A stretch of 40,872 nt of DNA from positions 1 through 40,872 of the forward strand of contig CAKZMZ010000123.1 in NCBI GenBank assembly GCA_937129345.1, given 5' to 3'. The notes beneath the pieces are model-generated. The model ran no database searches. It saw only the letters and a program-made list of their open reading frames with translations, and was not told where the DNA came from. Each line of letters opens with the position of its first letter. Positions within the stretch are counted from its first letter, which is position 1. Below, piece by piece: positions 9,603-18,368 of this stretch. This stretch comes from an uncultured Thalassovita sp. (lineage in GTDB: Bacteria > Bacteroidota > Bacteroidia > Cytophagales > Flammeovirgaceae). The position numbers were made by a program, and so were the translations under genes.

Positions 9603-10655
9603 ATGTTTAAAATAACAAACAGGTATCTTTACATAGGCCTATTAACTGTCTACTCGTATTTCAATATCTTATTAATAGATGGTGACAGGCTCTATGCTTT
9701 TGATGTATACCAAATCTACCTTTTTGTAAATCTGCTGGTAGATATATTTCTCATTTGGGAAGGAAACCGACTGATACAAAGTCTAAAAATTCCAGAAATT
9801 GTTGTTTTAAAGTATAAGGTAAACCGATTGGTAATCAACTTTGTCCTGAGTTTTTTGCTTTGTCTCTTAGTTTCTGCGGTAACAATAGCCATTTCTACTA
9901 GCTTTTATGAGCAATTACAAAAAAACTACATGGTCAATTTTAAGCTTTCCTTAGGATTTACCTTTAGAGTAAACCTATTCTTGCACTGCGTAAATGCCAT
10001 AGTGTTCTACATAAACAGATATTCAGAGTCTAGATTAGAGACCATAAAACTACAAAAGCAATATGCAGAAGCGCGTTTTGATGTATTAAAAAGCCAGATC
10101 AATCCCCATTTTCTATTTAATAGCTTTAATGTGCTTTCCAACCTTGTTTATAAAAATCCCGATGATGCTTCTGAATTTATCAATGAAATGTCTAAGGTTT
10201 ATAGATATGTACTTAAGTACCAAAACGAAAGGCTGGTGAGCTTAAAAGAAGAACTAAACTTCTTAGATGCCTACACTTACTTATTAAAAATAAGGTTTAG
10301 AGATAATCTACAGATTGAAAAGGACATAAAATTAGACATCTCTAGCATTTATGTAGTACCGGCTAGTTTGCAGATATTGATTGAAAATGCCGTTAAGCAC
10401 AACGAGGTTTCCAAAGCGCACCCCTTAAAAATAATACTTACCCATACTCCAGATCAGGAGTTTTTTGTAATAAAAAATACCATAAAGGCCATAAAAAAAG
10501 GCGAAGTTAATTCTACAGAGGTAGGTCTTAAAAACATTGCGGCACGTTACGGGTTACTTTCTAGTAAACAGATGCAGGTAATAAAAGGTACAAATTCTTT
10601 TGAAGTACAAGTACCACTGCTGAAAATTCTAGAATATGAAAGTAGTAATAGTTGA
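9603..10655 (+). CDS. LytS-type sensor histidine kinase
   Basis: Four hydrophobic segments fill the first 140 or so residues, and a short helix then leads to the phosphoacceptor box SQINPHFLFNSFN (His about 169 from this start). An ATP-binding region follows with LQILIENAVKHNE and a GLKNIAARYGLL glycine box. This is the His_kinase domain of the YehU/LytS group, which autophosphorylates in the inner membrane and passes phosphate to a LytTR regulator. No periplasmic sensor domain is seen, so the signal is probably read in the membrane. The start is uncertain: ATG 9549 adds 18 polar residues, and ATG 9603 (MFKITNRYLYIG) sits directly before the first membrane segment. The stop overlaps the next gene by 20 bp, so the two are surely co-translated. 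Confidence 0.92.
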   Translation: MFKITNRYLYIGLLTVYSYFNILLIDGDRLYAFDVYQIYLFVNLLVDIFLIWEGNRLIQSLKIPEIVVLKYKVNRLVINFVLSFLLCLLVSAVTIAISTSFYEQLQKNYMVNFKLSLGFTFRVNLFLHCVNAIVFYINRYSESRLETIKLQKQYAEARFDVLKSQINPHFLFNSFNVLSNLVYKNPDDASEFINEMSKVYRYVLKYQNERLVSLKEELNFLDAYTYLLKIRFRDNLQIEKDIKLDISSIYVVPASLQILIENAVKHNEVSKAHPLKIILTHTPDQEFFVIKNTIKAIKKGEVNSTEVGLKNIAARYGLLSSKQMQVIKGTNSFEVQVPLLKILEYESSNS

Positions 10656-11409
10656 AGATGAATACCTAGCCAGTGAACGCCTTGCCGAAATGGTAAAGGA
10701 ATATGATCGAAGAATCGAAATCATAGAGTCATTTGAGAGTATAAATGAAACTATTCGTTTCTTTAATAATGGAGGTCATGCAGATCTGGTCTTTATGGAT
10801 ATCCAGCTATCCGACGGCAAAAGCTTTGAGATTTTTGAAAAAGCAGATTTAAAAGTCCCTGTTATTTTTACCACAGCCTACGATGACTTTATGCTTAAAG
10901 CTTTTAAGACCAACAGCGTAGATTATCTGCTCAAACCCATCAATTACAAAGACCTACGATTTGCGATAGACAAATACAAAGAATTTTGGTCAAAAAGAAA
11001 CCAACCAGAAAGCATGTTCAGCTTCGACTACCAGCGTTTAGCCTCCGCTATAGAAGCCAAAGACGATTACAAAAAAAGATTTTTGATTAAAGTAGGAGAT
11101 AGGCTAAAGTTTATTCCTGTAAAAGAAGTGGCCTGTTTTTATGCCGATGGCAAAGCGGTATATTTACTTGAAAAAAAAGGGCACAAATATGTGGTAGATT
11201 ATACGCTCGAAGAAGTTGAACTTGAACAGCTCGATCCTAAAAAGTTTTTTAGGATCAATCGAAAGTTCATAGTTAGTTTAGAATCAATAAAAGAAATAAG
11301 ATCCTATGTAAATAGCAGATTAAAGTTGATTTTACACACTCCTTGTGAGTATGACATTATTGTAAGCAGGGAAAAAGTAAACGGCTTTAAAATGTGGATA
11401 GATAAGTAA
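10636..11409 (+). CDS. LytTR-family response regulator
   Basis: An N-terminal receiver domain (residues 1-120) has the acidic pair in IVEDEY, the phosphorylated Asp55 in FMDIQL, Thr in FTTAY and Lys100 in YLLKPI. A C-terminal LytTR DNA-binding domain (about 150-255) carries the typical FIPVKEVACFYADGKAVYLL and FFRINRKFIVSLESI segments. It is the cognate partner of the overlapping kinase. LytTR proteins bind direct repeats in promoters; I could not identify a target site. The two small genes downstream on the same strand (11467 and 12014) are the nearest candidates for its regulon, which is inference only. Confidence 0.95.
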   Translation: MKVVIVEDEYLASERLAEMVKEYDRRIEIIESFESINETIRFFNNGGHADLVFMDIQLSDGKSFEIFEKADLKVPVIFTTAYDDFMLKAFKTNSVDYLLKPINYKDLRFAIDKYKEFWSKRNQPESMFSFDYQRLASAIEAKDDYKKRFLIKVGDRLKFIPVKEVACFYADGKAVYLLEKKGHKYVVDYTLEEVELEQLDPKKFFRINRKFIVSLESIKEIRSYVNSRLKLILHTPCEYDIIVSREKVNGFKMWIDK

Positions 11410-11466
11410 TTAAAAGTATAAGCCAGTAAAATTTAACAATAACACTCTTCACAAACATTGAAAAAA

Positions 11467-11841
11467 ATGAATAAAAAAGTCATCCTTTTTTTATTAACTC
11501 TTTTTTTTAGTCTTCAAAACTTCTCAATTAAAGCTCAGGAACCTAGCATTTACTCAGACTCTATCAAGAATGAAATCTTACAAATGAGTCAAAAAGTAGA
11601 TGAGATTCAGCTAAACCTTGGAAAATCTTACAAGAAATCGAAGTGGGGAATAATCACCGCTACATTGGGCTATACAATAACTATTGCAGGCGGACAGATG
11701 CTAGGAGGCAGCAACAATGACCTTGGAGAAGCCTTATTATATACAGGAGGTGCCGTAGGAATAGCAGGAACGGCGGTTTTGATAGATTCTTTTAATGATA
11801 TAGGTAGAGCTGCAGGAAGGCGAAAAAAGAAAAATAGATAA
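11467..11841 (+). CDS. Small exported protein of unknown function
   Basis: The product has 124 residues with a signal peptide (MNKKVILFLLTLFFSL, cleavage likely after KAQ). A short helical, polar stretch follows, then two glycine-rich hydrophobic segments (ATLGYTITIAGGQMLGG and ALLYTGGAVGIAGTAVLI). It ends in the very basic RRKKKNR. The glycine-rich segments could insert in a membrane. I do not recognise the family. I chose the ATG at 11467; the frame extends only to a TTG nine bases upstream. It begins 57 bp after the LytTR gene, so it may be the third gene of that operon and a target or accessory of the two-component pair. Confidence 0.75.
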   Translation: MNKKVILFLLTLFFSLQNFSIKAQEPSIYSDSIKNEILQMSQKVDEIQLNLGKSYKKSKWGIITATLGYTITIAGGQMLGGSNNDLGEALLYTGGAVGIAGTAVLIDSFNDIGRAAGRRKKKNR

Positions 11842-12013
11842 CATTTGTTAGCAAATATTTAACAATCACTTTCATGGAAAATTAACAAAAGTAGAATTTT
11901 CTTACATCTGAAAGGTTTTAGGGCTAATACAAAAAAAATGCTCATATCTTATTATGATATTTGTATTATAACAAACACACAAAAGAAATTAAATAACTAA
12001 ACTAATACTATTT

Positions 12014-12205
12014 ATGAGCTCTTTACTATTCATTATTTGCTTGCTTGTTGGATCTTTCACCTTTTCTACATTATTGTATATTTATTTTGCGTATAATTCT
12101 AAGCCAGACCCAGAAGAAGCTTTTATGTACCACAGTTATAGTAATGGTGCTAATGAAACACTTCACATTAGTTTAGACAATACTTCAGAAGAGAAAGTAG
12201 CTTAA
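12014..12205 (+). CDS. Small single-pass membrane protein, unknown function
   Basis: At 63 residues, it has one strong N-terminal transmembrane segment (LLFIICLLVGSFTFSTLLYIYFAY) followed by a polar, acidic tail of about 35 residues. It starts at an ATG 170 bp after the previous gene in an AT-rich leader and ends 25 bp before a strong terminator. The start, the clear amphipathic split and the terminator support a real gene. No family is recognised. It could belong with the preceding two-component genes, but the spacing also allows its own promoter. Confidence 0.65.
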   Translation: MSSLLFIICLLVGSFTFSTLLYIYFAYNSKPDPEEAFMYHSYSNGANETLHISLDNTSEEKVA

Positions 12206-12230
12206 GAAATATAAATTAAACATTAAATAA

Positions 12231-12264
12231 GGGATGCGGAAGTTATTTCCGCATCCCTTTTTTA
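12231..12264 (+). terminator. Rho-independent terminator
   Basis: A perfect 11-bp stem (GGGATGCGGAA at 12231-12241 with 12247-12257) has a 5-base loop and is followed by six T's. Confidence 0.88.
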
Positions 12265-12310
12265 TGTTCCTTATTGCTAAGACTGTTCGATCAATTAGAT
12301 ATAAGCCGGC

Positions 12311-12814
12311 CTAACTAGTTTGATATAACTCTACCAAATCGTTAACCCTTATTTTGCCTTCTTTTATTACCTTAGCCGTAATACCTGCATGACCTCGCAT
12401 GGTATTGTATCCTCCTTCTCCAAGAGCCTCTTCCATTCTAGAGCAGGGATGACAGTAGCCCGTCATTTCTAATACAGCATCTCCGATTATAAATTGTTTG
12501 TCTTTAAAGGCAAGCAGATTTACACCGCTTACCACAATATTTCTCCTTAAAATGCCAGGATCTATTGGAGAAATGGACATGATAGAAGCAATAATGGGTA
12601 AATGTTCCGCTTGGATAAGCGTTACTGCTCTATTGCCAGATCCGTTGTATCGGTCTCCTATAAGACCTTTTTGATTTACCTCAACCTCCTTTACAGAGTT
12701 AAGTGGAGCACGAGTTTTGGGTCTCAAGCCGATCCAGGTTACTTTTCCTTTTTGGGGTATATGTTCCATTAGTTTTTTTAGACTATTGTTCTTGTTCAAT
12801 GCTGTTTGCGCCAT
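12311..12814 (-). CDS. MOSC domain protein
   Basis: The sequence has the MOSC fold signatures GLIGDRYNG (strand-turn after the first repeat), a central ILRRNIVVSGVNL and the conserved cysteine in GYCHPCSRMEE, followed by RGHAGITAKVI. MOSC domains occur in molybdenum-cofactor sulfurases and in stand-alone YiiM-like proteins. They are thought to carry sulfur or bind Moco for reduction of N-hydroxylated compounds. The cysteine at the expected position is retained. I chose the ATG at 12814; the longer frame to 12853 would overlap the upstream gene by about 30 bp. It lies 8 bp after that gene and is likely translated with it. moaC is about 9 kb away on the other strand. Confidence 0.85.
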   Translation of the reverse strand: MAQTALNKNNSLKKLMEHIPQKGKVTWIGLRPKTRAPLNSVKEVEVNQKGLIGDRYNGSGNRAVTLIQAEHLPIIASIMSISPIDPGILRRNIVVSGVNLLAFKDKQFIIGDAVLEMTGYCHPCSRMEEALGEGGYNTMRGHAGITAKVIKEGKIRVNDLVELYQTS

Positions 12815-12822
12815 AAAAAAGC

Positions 12823-13317
12823 TTAGAGAAAAATTTGTTTTAATGCACTCCATAGTGCTTTCTTGGCTTCTACATCTTGCTCCAATTTAGGTAAGCTGTC
12901 TGAAAGTAGCATTGTTTTTCCGCTAATTTCAACACTTCGGTAATAAGCGGTATCTGAGGTAATACCGGCTGGATCCCAAGCAATACCAAAACTTATTAGG
13001 GTTTGGTAATCGATGTATTCTGCCAATTTACCCGAGCAATGTGCATTCTCTGAAATATTGACCAATGCAATGTCTGATAATTGTAGCGATACCGCACCAC
13101 AAATCTTCAATAGCAATTGGCCATGTTGGGTTTCTAGAAATTCTTTTTCAGGGCTATCGACCAAAACTACTACAAGCTTTTTGTTTTTGCCCAAGTAGTT
13201 TAAGTTTAGAGATAGCTCTGCAGGGGGGACTTTTTGCTCAACTTCTACTACCTCCTCTTTTAGGCAGTAGATAGGTGTATCGAGAAAAAGACTCAAAAAT
13301 GCAGACTCTGTAGACAT
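12823..13317 (-). CDS. Conserved unknown resembling DNA polymerase III psi (HolD-like)
   Basis: This 164-residue cytoplasmic protein is not one I can place in a named family with certainty. After a variable N-terminus, the strand KLVVVLVDSPEK is followed by the helix LLLKICGAVSLQLSDIALVNI. Near the end come a strand (KTMLLSDSLPKLEQD) and a final helix with AKKALWSALKQIF. E. coli psi (HolD) has the same order: a LVMV strand with a DLP turn, a helix then VSPDQVLQL, and a C-terminal SPALTDL strand-turn before ARAALWQQI. This is a resemblance judged by eye and recalled, not an alignment. If right, it would be a psi-like, uracil-glycosylase-fold clamp-loader partner. The start is the ATG at 13317, directly after a terminator-like hairpin. 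Confidence 0.85.
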   Translation of the reverse strand: MSTESAFLSLFLDTPIYCLKEEVVEVEQKVPPAELSLNLNYLGKNKKLVVVLVDSPEKEFLETQHGQLLLKICGAVSLQLSDIALVNISENAHCSGKLAEYIDYQTLISFGIAWDPAGITSDTAYYRSVEISGKTMLLSDSLPKLEQDVEAKKALWSALKQIFL

Positions 13318-13341
13318 AAAAAAATGCCTCTTTGCAGAGGC
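13318..13341 (-). terminator. Terminator-like hairpin between iscA-type gene and psi-like gene
   Basis: On the minus strand, GCCTCT pairs with AGAGGC (6 bp, loop GCAA) and is followed by AT7. The T-run ends at the ATG of the next gene (13317), so the hairpin lies immediately in front of that start. Confidence 0.65.
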
Positions 13342-13367
13342 TATTAATCACGTAAAAAACTTCTAAT

Positions 13368-13694
13368 TTAAACAGCAAAGCTTTCACCGCAGCCACAAGT
13401 GCGACTTGCGTTAGGGTTGATGAACTGAAAACCTTTACCATTAAGTCCATCTGAAAAATCTAGCGTGGTGCCTAGTAAATATAAAAGGCTTTTTCTGTCA
13501 ACTTTTATCTGTATGCCTTTGTCTTCGAAGGTTTCGTCACTGTCAAGTGCCTCATTGTCAAACTTAAGGTCATACATAAGCCCTGAGCAGCCACCTCCTT
13601 TTACAAGCACTCTAAGTTGATGCTCTTCGCTGTGTCCTTCTTCTTGTTTTAACTCTAGTAATTTTTCTTTAGCGGTATCTGTTATATGTATCAT
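13368..13694 (-). CDS. A-type iron-sulfur carrier (IscA/SufA/ErpA family)
   Basis: At 108 residues it has the family length. The three cluster-binding cysteines are Cys36 (KGGGCSGLMY) and Cys100 and Cys102 (SRTCGCGESF), with the standard spacing. A-type carriers receive Fe-S clusters from the SUF or ISC scaffold and hand them to target enzymes. Which subfamily it is cannot be decided by eye. No other suf gene is adjacent. A -7 element (TAAATTTG) lies 26-33 bp upstream of the start. A hairpin terminator follows the gene, so it may be largely transcribed on its own. Confidence 0.93.
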   Translation of the reverse strand: MIHITDTAKEKLLELKQEEGHSEEHQLRVLVKGGGCSGLMYDLKFDNEALDSDETFEDKGIQIKVDRKSLLYLLGTTLDFSDGLNGKGFQFINPNASRTCGCGESFAV

Positions 13695-13719
13695 AAGTAT
13701 ATCAAGTTCTGTTATACTG

Positions 13720-13727
13720 CAAATTTA
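13720..13727 (-). promoter_or_regulatory. Likely promoter of the iscA-type gene
   Basis: The minus strand reads TAAATTTG (consensus TAnnTTTG), with TTG 17 bp upstream, slightly shorter than the usual 19-bp spacer. The start codon is 26 bp away, giving a short leader. Confidence 0.45.
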
Positions 13728-13767
13728 TTCACTAATTTAATAATCAATACGCAAAATCAACATGTAA

Positions 13768-14172
13768 TTAGGTAACAGGGTTCAAAACGATGCTATAAAC
13801 AGCTATGCTATTAATATCTCTATTGTAGTACAGCTTGTCTAAGGCATCGTACATGTTTTTTGCTCTAAAGTAGGAGGTATGCAACTCTTTATCGCCAATT
13901 ACCCTCCACTGTATCGTAAAAGAACTTTCTTGTTCTTTATAACTTTTAACATAGCTCAACATTTTGTTGAGGGCGTCAATCTTGTCTAAACCAATGACCG
14001 TATGGAAGAGAAAAGATTGATTATGCCTTGGGTTTACGGTAATTAAATTTAATTTGACATTGCTTTCAGCATTGGAGTAATCAAATATAAGCTGCTCCTC
14101 CATACCTAAATGCTTTTCAATGGCACTTTGTATGCGAGCAACTTCTACATGAAAATCAGTGGACGCTTTCAT
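13768..14172 (-). CDS. Conserved hypothetical protein
   Basis: This 134-residue soluble protein has no signal peptide or membrane segment. Predicted alternation of strands and helices (LIFDYSNAESNVKLNLITVN, SFLFHTVIGLDKIDALNKML, SFTIQWRVIGDKELHTSYF, IAVYSIVLNPV) suggests a compact alpha/beta domain. I recognise no catalytic motif or family. The ATG at 14172 is the first in the frame. It is followed 70 bp later by the Fe-S carrier gene on the same strand, with a promoter between them, so co-transcription is possible but not needed. Confidence 0.75.
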   Translation of the reverse strand: MKASTDFHVEVARIQSAIEKHLGMEEQLIFDYSNAESNVKLNLITVNPRHNQSFLFHTVIGLDKIDALNKMLSYVKSYKEQESSFTIQWRVIGDKELHTSYFRAKNMYDALDKLYYNRDINSIAVYSIVLNPVT

Positions 14173-14376
14173 TGAATAATCGATTGATTTTTATTTAGGC
14201 CTATAAGACATGAATTTTCAAAAAGTCTCTATTTTTTAGTTATTCCTTAAAACTGTTAACTTCACTTTAATAGATACAGAGTAATTTATCTTTTAAGGTA
14301 AAAAGCACAACAGGCGTCTTTTTTTAAAATGCGGTTAAGATAATATAAATTGAACATTAAATCTAAAATAACTGCT

Positions 14377-17300
14377 TTAATGTGTTGCCTTTCCAAATCC
14401 GCCGCCCCCGGGCGTAAAAATAGAAATCTTATCGCCGCTCCTTAATTTTAAAGTAATTATGCCCGAAATGGCTTCTTTACTACCGTTAGAATAAACAACG
14501 AACTGTTCACCTACTCCTCCAGCCTCACCTCCTTTTAAACCATAAGGTCTGGTTTTTCTATGTTGGCTAAGTAAAGTGAGCTCTACAGCAGTAAGGAATG
14601 AAATCTGTCTTTCTATGCCATGGCCCCCTCTGTATTTGCCGCTGCCTCCAGAGTTTTTTCTAATATAAAATCGCTCTACTCGCACGGGGTACCGCATTTC
14701 CATGATCTCTGCATCGGTAATGCGGGTGTTGGTCATGTGTTGGTGCACAGCTGAAGCTCCATGGAAATCTGGCCCTGCGCCAACACCGCCACCAATGGTC
14801 TCATAATAGCCAAAGTTTTCGTTTCCGAAAAGTAGGTTGTTCATAGTGCCTTGGCTGCATGCAGCCATGCCAAATGCTTTTAAGAGTGTATCGGTCAACC
14901 TTTGGCTGCTTTCTGTATTGCCACCGGCTACTGCAGGGCAATTTGCAGGGTCATCTACAAAGTTTGGGTTGAGCAGACAAGTAGGAAGCACCAATTCTAC
15001 CTGACTCATAAGTCCTTCATTTAGTGGTATGTCTTTGTTGAGTAAGAGTCTGAGCACATAAATGATAACGCTGCGCGTAATGGCTTCCGTAGCATTTAAA
15101 TTTTGAGGATGCACCTTGGCTGTGCCAGAAAAATCTATGTGCCATTTGCCTTGTTGCTCTTCAATTTTGACCTGAATAGGACTGCCATCATCTAAAAGTT
15201 CGGTGGCTTGGTAAGTTTGTTTTTGTAAGGTTTGTAGCTTTCCTGCCATTAATGAAGCCGTATATTTGTTGAGCTCCTGCATGTAATACGTCACTTTATC
15301 GCTACCAAACTGCTGGACTAATTGTGTAAGTGCCTTTTTGCCTGCAGCTATGGAAGCCAAGCCTGCATTTAAATCAGCAAGGTTTTCTTTCACAGACCTA
15401 CTCGGGTATTGGCAATCTGTAAATAACTTTTTAATGATTGGCCATTGTACTTGGTGGTCTTTTACTATATGAGTTGGATGAATGACCACTCCTTCTTCTT
15501 CAAGGTTTTTGGCTTTGGCAGGGAAAGAACCTGGTGCGATACCGCCGATTTCGGCATGGTGGGCGCGGTTTGCCACATAGCCGATCAACTGTTTCTTTTG
15601 ATTAAAAACACCTGCTATCAAAGTAATGTCGGGCAGGTGCGAACCTCCATAGGCAGGATGATTGGTAATGACTACATCGCCTTCTTCGATGCTAATGGCT
15701 TGTACAGTTTTTCTAATACATAAGCCCATGCTGCCCAAATGCACAGGTATATGCGGGGCGTTTACCACCAAATAACCCTCTTTATCTAGCAATGCACAGG
15801 AGAAATCTAGGCGCTCTTTAATATTTACAGAAAGTGCTGTTCTTTGTAGAAGCGCGCCCATTTCTTCCGCTACTGCCTTAAAGCGATTTGTAAAAAGTTC
15901 TAAAGAAACTGCCTCGTTTTTCGACTGTTCATTTGCTTGCCTTTTTTTTTGAGCCTCTTCTAATTGAAGTACAGCAGTATTATTGGCATCTATCATAAGT
16001 TGCCAGTTAGATTCGATGATTACCGTGCTGTTTTGGCTAACCAACAATGCAGGGCCTTCAATTTTTGCACCTGCCTTAAGTGACTCCCACTCATAAACAG
16101 GGGTAGACTGCCATTGATCGGCCAGAAAACAATCGATTTGCCTTGTATATTGAGGTACATAAGATTTGAGCTCTTGCGTACTTTCTGCAGAAGCCTCTTC
16201 CTTAGAAGAAGCAATTACTTTGATAGTGACCAGTTCGGGGATGCCCTCCTCGGGCAAGTATCCGTAGAGTTGCTCGTATTTTTCCTTAAAAACTGGCAAG
16301 GGGTCAGTACCTTTCTTGTAACTTACCTCCAAACTGTAGTTTTGGCCTTGGTACCTAAGATAAAGGTATACCTTCCTGATTTCTATTCCGTCTTTTTCAA
16401 ACCCTTCTTCATACAATTGCGAAGCAGCATTATTTGATAGTTTTTGGATGATACCATCAAGCTCGCTTACTTCATGATAAGGTTTGAGTATCTCTTTTGT
16501 TGCGAAGCGCTCAATTTTGGCCTGTCCCATACCATAGGCACTTAGCAAACCAGCATCGTAAGGAACAATGACTTTTTCTATATTAAGAAGCTTGGCCACG
16601 CTACAAACATGTTGTCCACCTGCGCCACCAAAAGCCAATAGGGCATATTCAGTAGGGTCATATCCTTTTGAGATAGATATTTTCCTGATCGCTTCTGCCA
16701 TTTTTTCATTGGCAATCTGTAAAAAACCAGCTAAAACCACTTCTCTTTCCTGATGTTGTTCTTCTTCATCGAGCAAGGTTAGCAAGGCTTTTTCAGATGC
16801 TTCCTTACTTAAAGGAATACCAAAAGATGTGGTATCTATCCTACCTAGCAGTAAGTTAACATCGGTTATGGTGAGTGGACCATGGTTGCCATAACAAGCA
16901 GGCCCTGGAAATGCGCTAGCGCTCTCTGGTCCCACTGTAAATTTGTATCCATCGTATTGGCAGATAGAACCCCCACCTGCAGCCACGGTTCTTATCGCTA
17001 ATGAAGGCGCCATTAAGCGGTTGCCATCGATCTCGGTTTCAAATTGATAGTCATATTCTCCAGCGTAGCGAGAAACATCGGTACTGGTGCCGCCCATATC
17101 TAAGGTGATGATTTTTTCTTGCTTGGCTGATCTGGCAATGGCGGCAGCGCCTACAACTCCGCCAGCAGGACCGCTGAGCAAACTGTCTTTAGGCCTAAAG
17201 TATTTGGAGCCGTTGAGACCACCTGCACTGGTCATAATCCTGAGGTCGGTATCGGGTACTTTGGCGGCTATTTTATCTATGTAATCTTCGATAACAGGTG

Positions 17301-18150
17301 CCAAATAAGCATTGATTAGGGCAGTATTGGTCCTAGCCAAAAAATCTATACTCGGTTCTAGCTCAGCAGAAGTTGAAAGGTGACCAATACCGAATGCACT
17401 TAAGTATTGCTTTAGCTTTTTTTCATGTTCATCATTTAAATAGCTGTGCATAAAAGAAATGGCTACGGTGTTTATACCTGCTTCTTTTATGGCATTGACC
17501 ACAGGTGCAATTTCGTTTTGTGAGAGCGGGTTCAGTATTTGGCCATCGGCACTTAATCTCTCGTCTATCTCTAGTACTTTCTCATGCAGGGGTGGAGTTT
17601 TATCCACTTTTAAAGAGAAGATGTTATTCCTAGTTTGGTCGCCAATGACCATAATATCTCTAAAACCCTTGGTAGTTAGTAAAGCGGTTGGCGCTCCTTT
17701 GCGCTCTAGAAGCGCATTGGTGCCTTTGGTAGATCCTATGCGCATTTGCATATTTGGGAGCTGCTCATGCAAGGTGGTTTCGGTAGCAATTCTTGCGGCC
17801 ATTACGGGGGCTTCCTCAAAAGCGGTAATGCTAAATTGCATGGCAGGCTTTATTTCAAAATCGGGTGGTTTGCTCAAAGAAATCGCACCTTCTGCAGTAG
17901 AGGCCGATTTTATTTCGAATTGTTCTTCGGGAAAGTCTGAGAAAATAACCGAATAACCATTAAAGATATTTTTTTGAGTATGCCAATTTACCTTAGCCCT
18001 AAAGGTTTCGGCAGTTTCTACTTCTTCAATGCTACCTCTTAGCGCGCTATTGCTCAGTATTTTAATTCGCTTTACTTCATTAGTTGGCGAGGTTGCTATG
18101 CAATCGGTAAAAGTACCTCCTGTATCCGCCCAAATTTTCCATTTTCCCAT
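14377..18150 (-). CDS. oplAH: ATP-dependent 5-oxoprolinase (HyuA-HyuB fusion)
   Basis: The enzyme hydrolyses 5-oxo-L-proline to glutamate with ATP. At 1257 residues it is the full-length fused form found in eukaryotes and many bacteria. The N-terminal HyuA part (about 1-700) has the ATPase-fold phosphate loops [13 protein letters not shown] and [15 protein letters not shown], plus [14 protein letters not shown] and [13 protein letters not shown]. The HyuB part (about 735-1257) has LERTALS-like [38 protein letters not shown] and a terminal glycine stretch GGGGFG. A related hydantoinase activity is possible, but the uninterrupted fusion favours oxoprolinase. The start ATG at 18150 is clear, since [12 protein letters not shown] begins right at the phosphate loop. 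It stands alone, with no pxpABC or glutathione genes next to it. Confidence 0.93.
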   Translation of the reverse strand: MGKWKIWADTGGTFTDCIATSPTNEVKRIKILSNSALRGSIEEVETAETFRAKVNWHTQKNIFNGYSVIFSDFPEEQFEIKSASTAEGAISLSKPPDFEIKPAMQFSITAFEEAPVMAARIATETTLHEQLPNMQMRIGSTKGTNALLERKGAPTALLTTKGFRDIMVIGDQTRNNIFSLKVDKTPPLHEKVLEIDERLSADGQILNPLSQNEIAPVVNAIKEAGINTVAISFMHSYLNDEHEKKLKQYLSAFGIGHLSTSAELEPSIDFLARTNTALINAYLAPVIEDYIDKIAAKVPDTDLRIMTSAGGLNGSKYFRPKDSLLSGPAGGVVGAAAIARSAKQEKIITLDMGGTSTDVSRYAGEYDYQFETEIDGNRLMAPSLAIRTVAAGGGSICQYDGYKFTVGPESASAFPGPACYGNHGPLTITDVNLLLGRIDTTSFGIPLSKEASEKALLTLLDEEEQHQEREVVLAGFLQIANEKMAEAIRKISISKGYDPTEYALLAFGGAGGQHVCSVAKLLNIEKVIVPYDAGLLSAYGMGQAKIERFATKEILKPYHEVSELDGIIQKLSNNAASQLYEEGFEKDGIEIRKVYLYLRYQGQNYSLEVSYKKGTDPLPVFKEKYEQLYGYLPEEGIPELVTIKVIASSKEEASAESTQELKSYVPQYTRQIDCFLADQWQSTPVYEWESLKAGAKIEGPALLVSQNSTVIIESNWQLMIDANNTAVLQLEEAQKKRQANEQSKNEAVSLELFTNRFKAVAEEMGALLQRTALSVNIKERLDFSCALLDKEGYLVVNAPHIPVHLGSMGLCIRKTVQAISIEEGDVVITNHPAYGGSHLPDITLIAGVFNQKKQLIGYVANRAHHAEIGGIAPGSFPAKAKNLEEEGVVIHPTHIVKDHQVQWPIIKKLFTDCQYPSRSVKENLADLNAGLASIAAGKKALTQLVQQFGSDKVTYYMQELNKYTASLMAGKLQTLQKQTYQATELLDDGSPIQVKIEEQQGKWHIDFSGTAKVHPQNLNATEAITRSVIIYVLRLLLNKDIPLNEGLMSQVELVLPTCLLNPNFVDDPANCPAVAGGNTESSQRLTDTLLKAFGMAACSQGTMNNLLFGNENFGYYETIGGGVGAGPDFHGASAVHQHMTNTRITDAEIMEMRYPVRVERFYIRKNSGGSGKYRGGHGIERQISFLTAVELTLLSQHRKTRPYGLKGGEAGGVGEQFVVYSNGSKEAISGIITLKLRSGDKISIFTPGGGGFGKATH

Positions 18151-18368
18151 GTACTAGTCTCTTATTGAGTGAATGTGTGAATGAGATAAAACGCTGTCAG
18201 AACACAAATGATCACTCTTGGTTTTCTCATTATGGTAATTACTAAATTAGGGTTCTCCTAAAGAAAATGATTGCATTCGTCACACTACTTATGTAAACAT
18301 ACTGCAGACAATATACGAAGTAGGATGCAGCGTCTAACAATATTCATTTTAGGAATTTTGTTTAAATT

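Noticed and set aside
17459-17956. 165-codon plus-strand frame inside the oxoprolinase gene
   Set aside because: Antisense shadow of the conserved HyuA domain.
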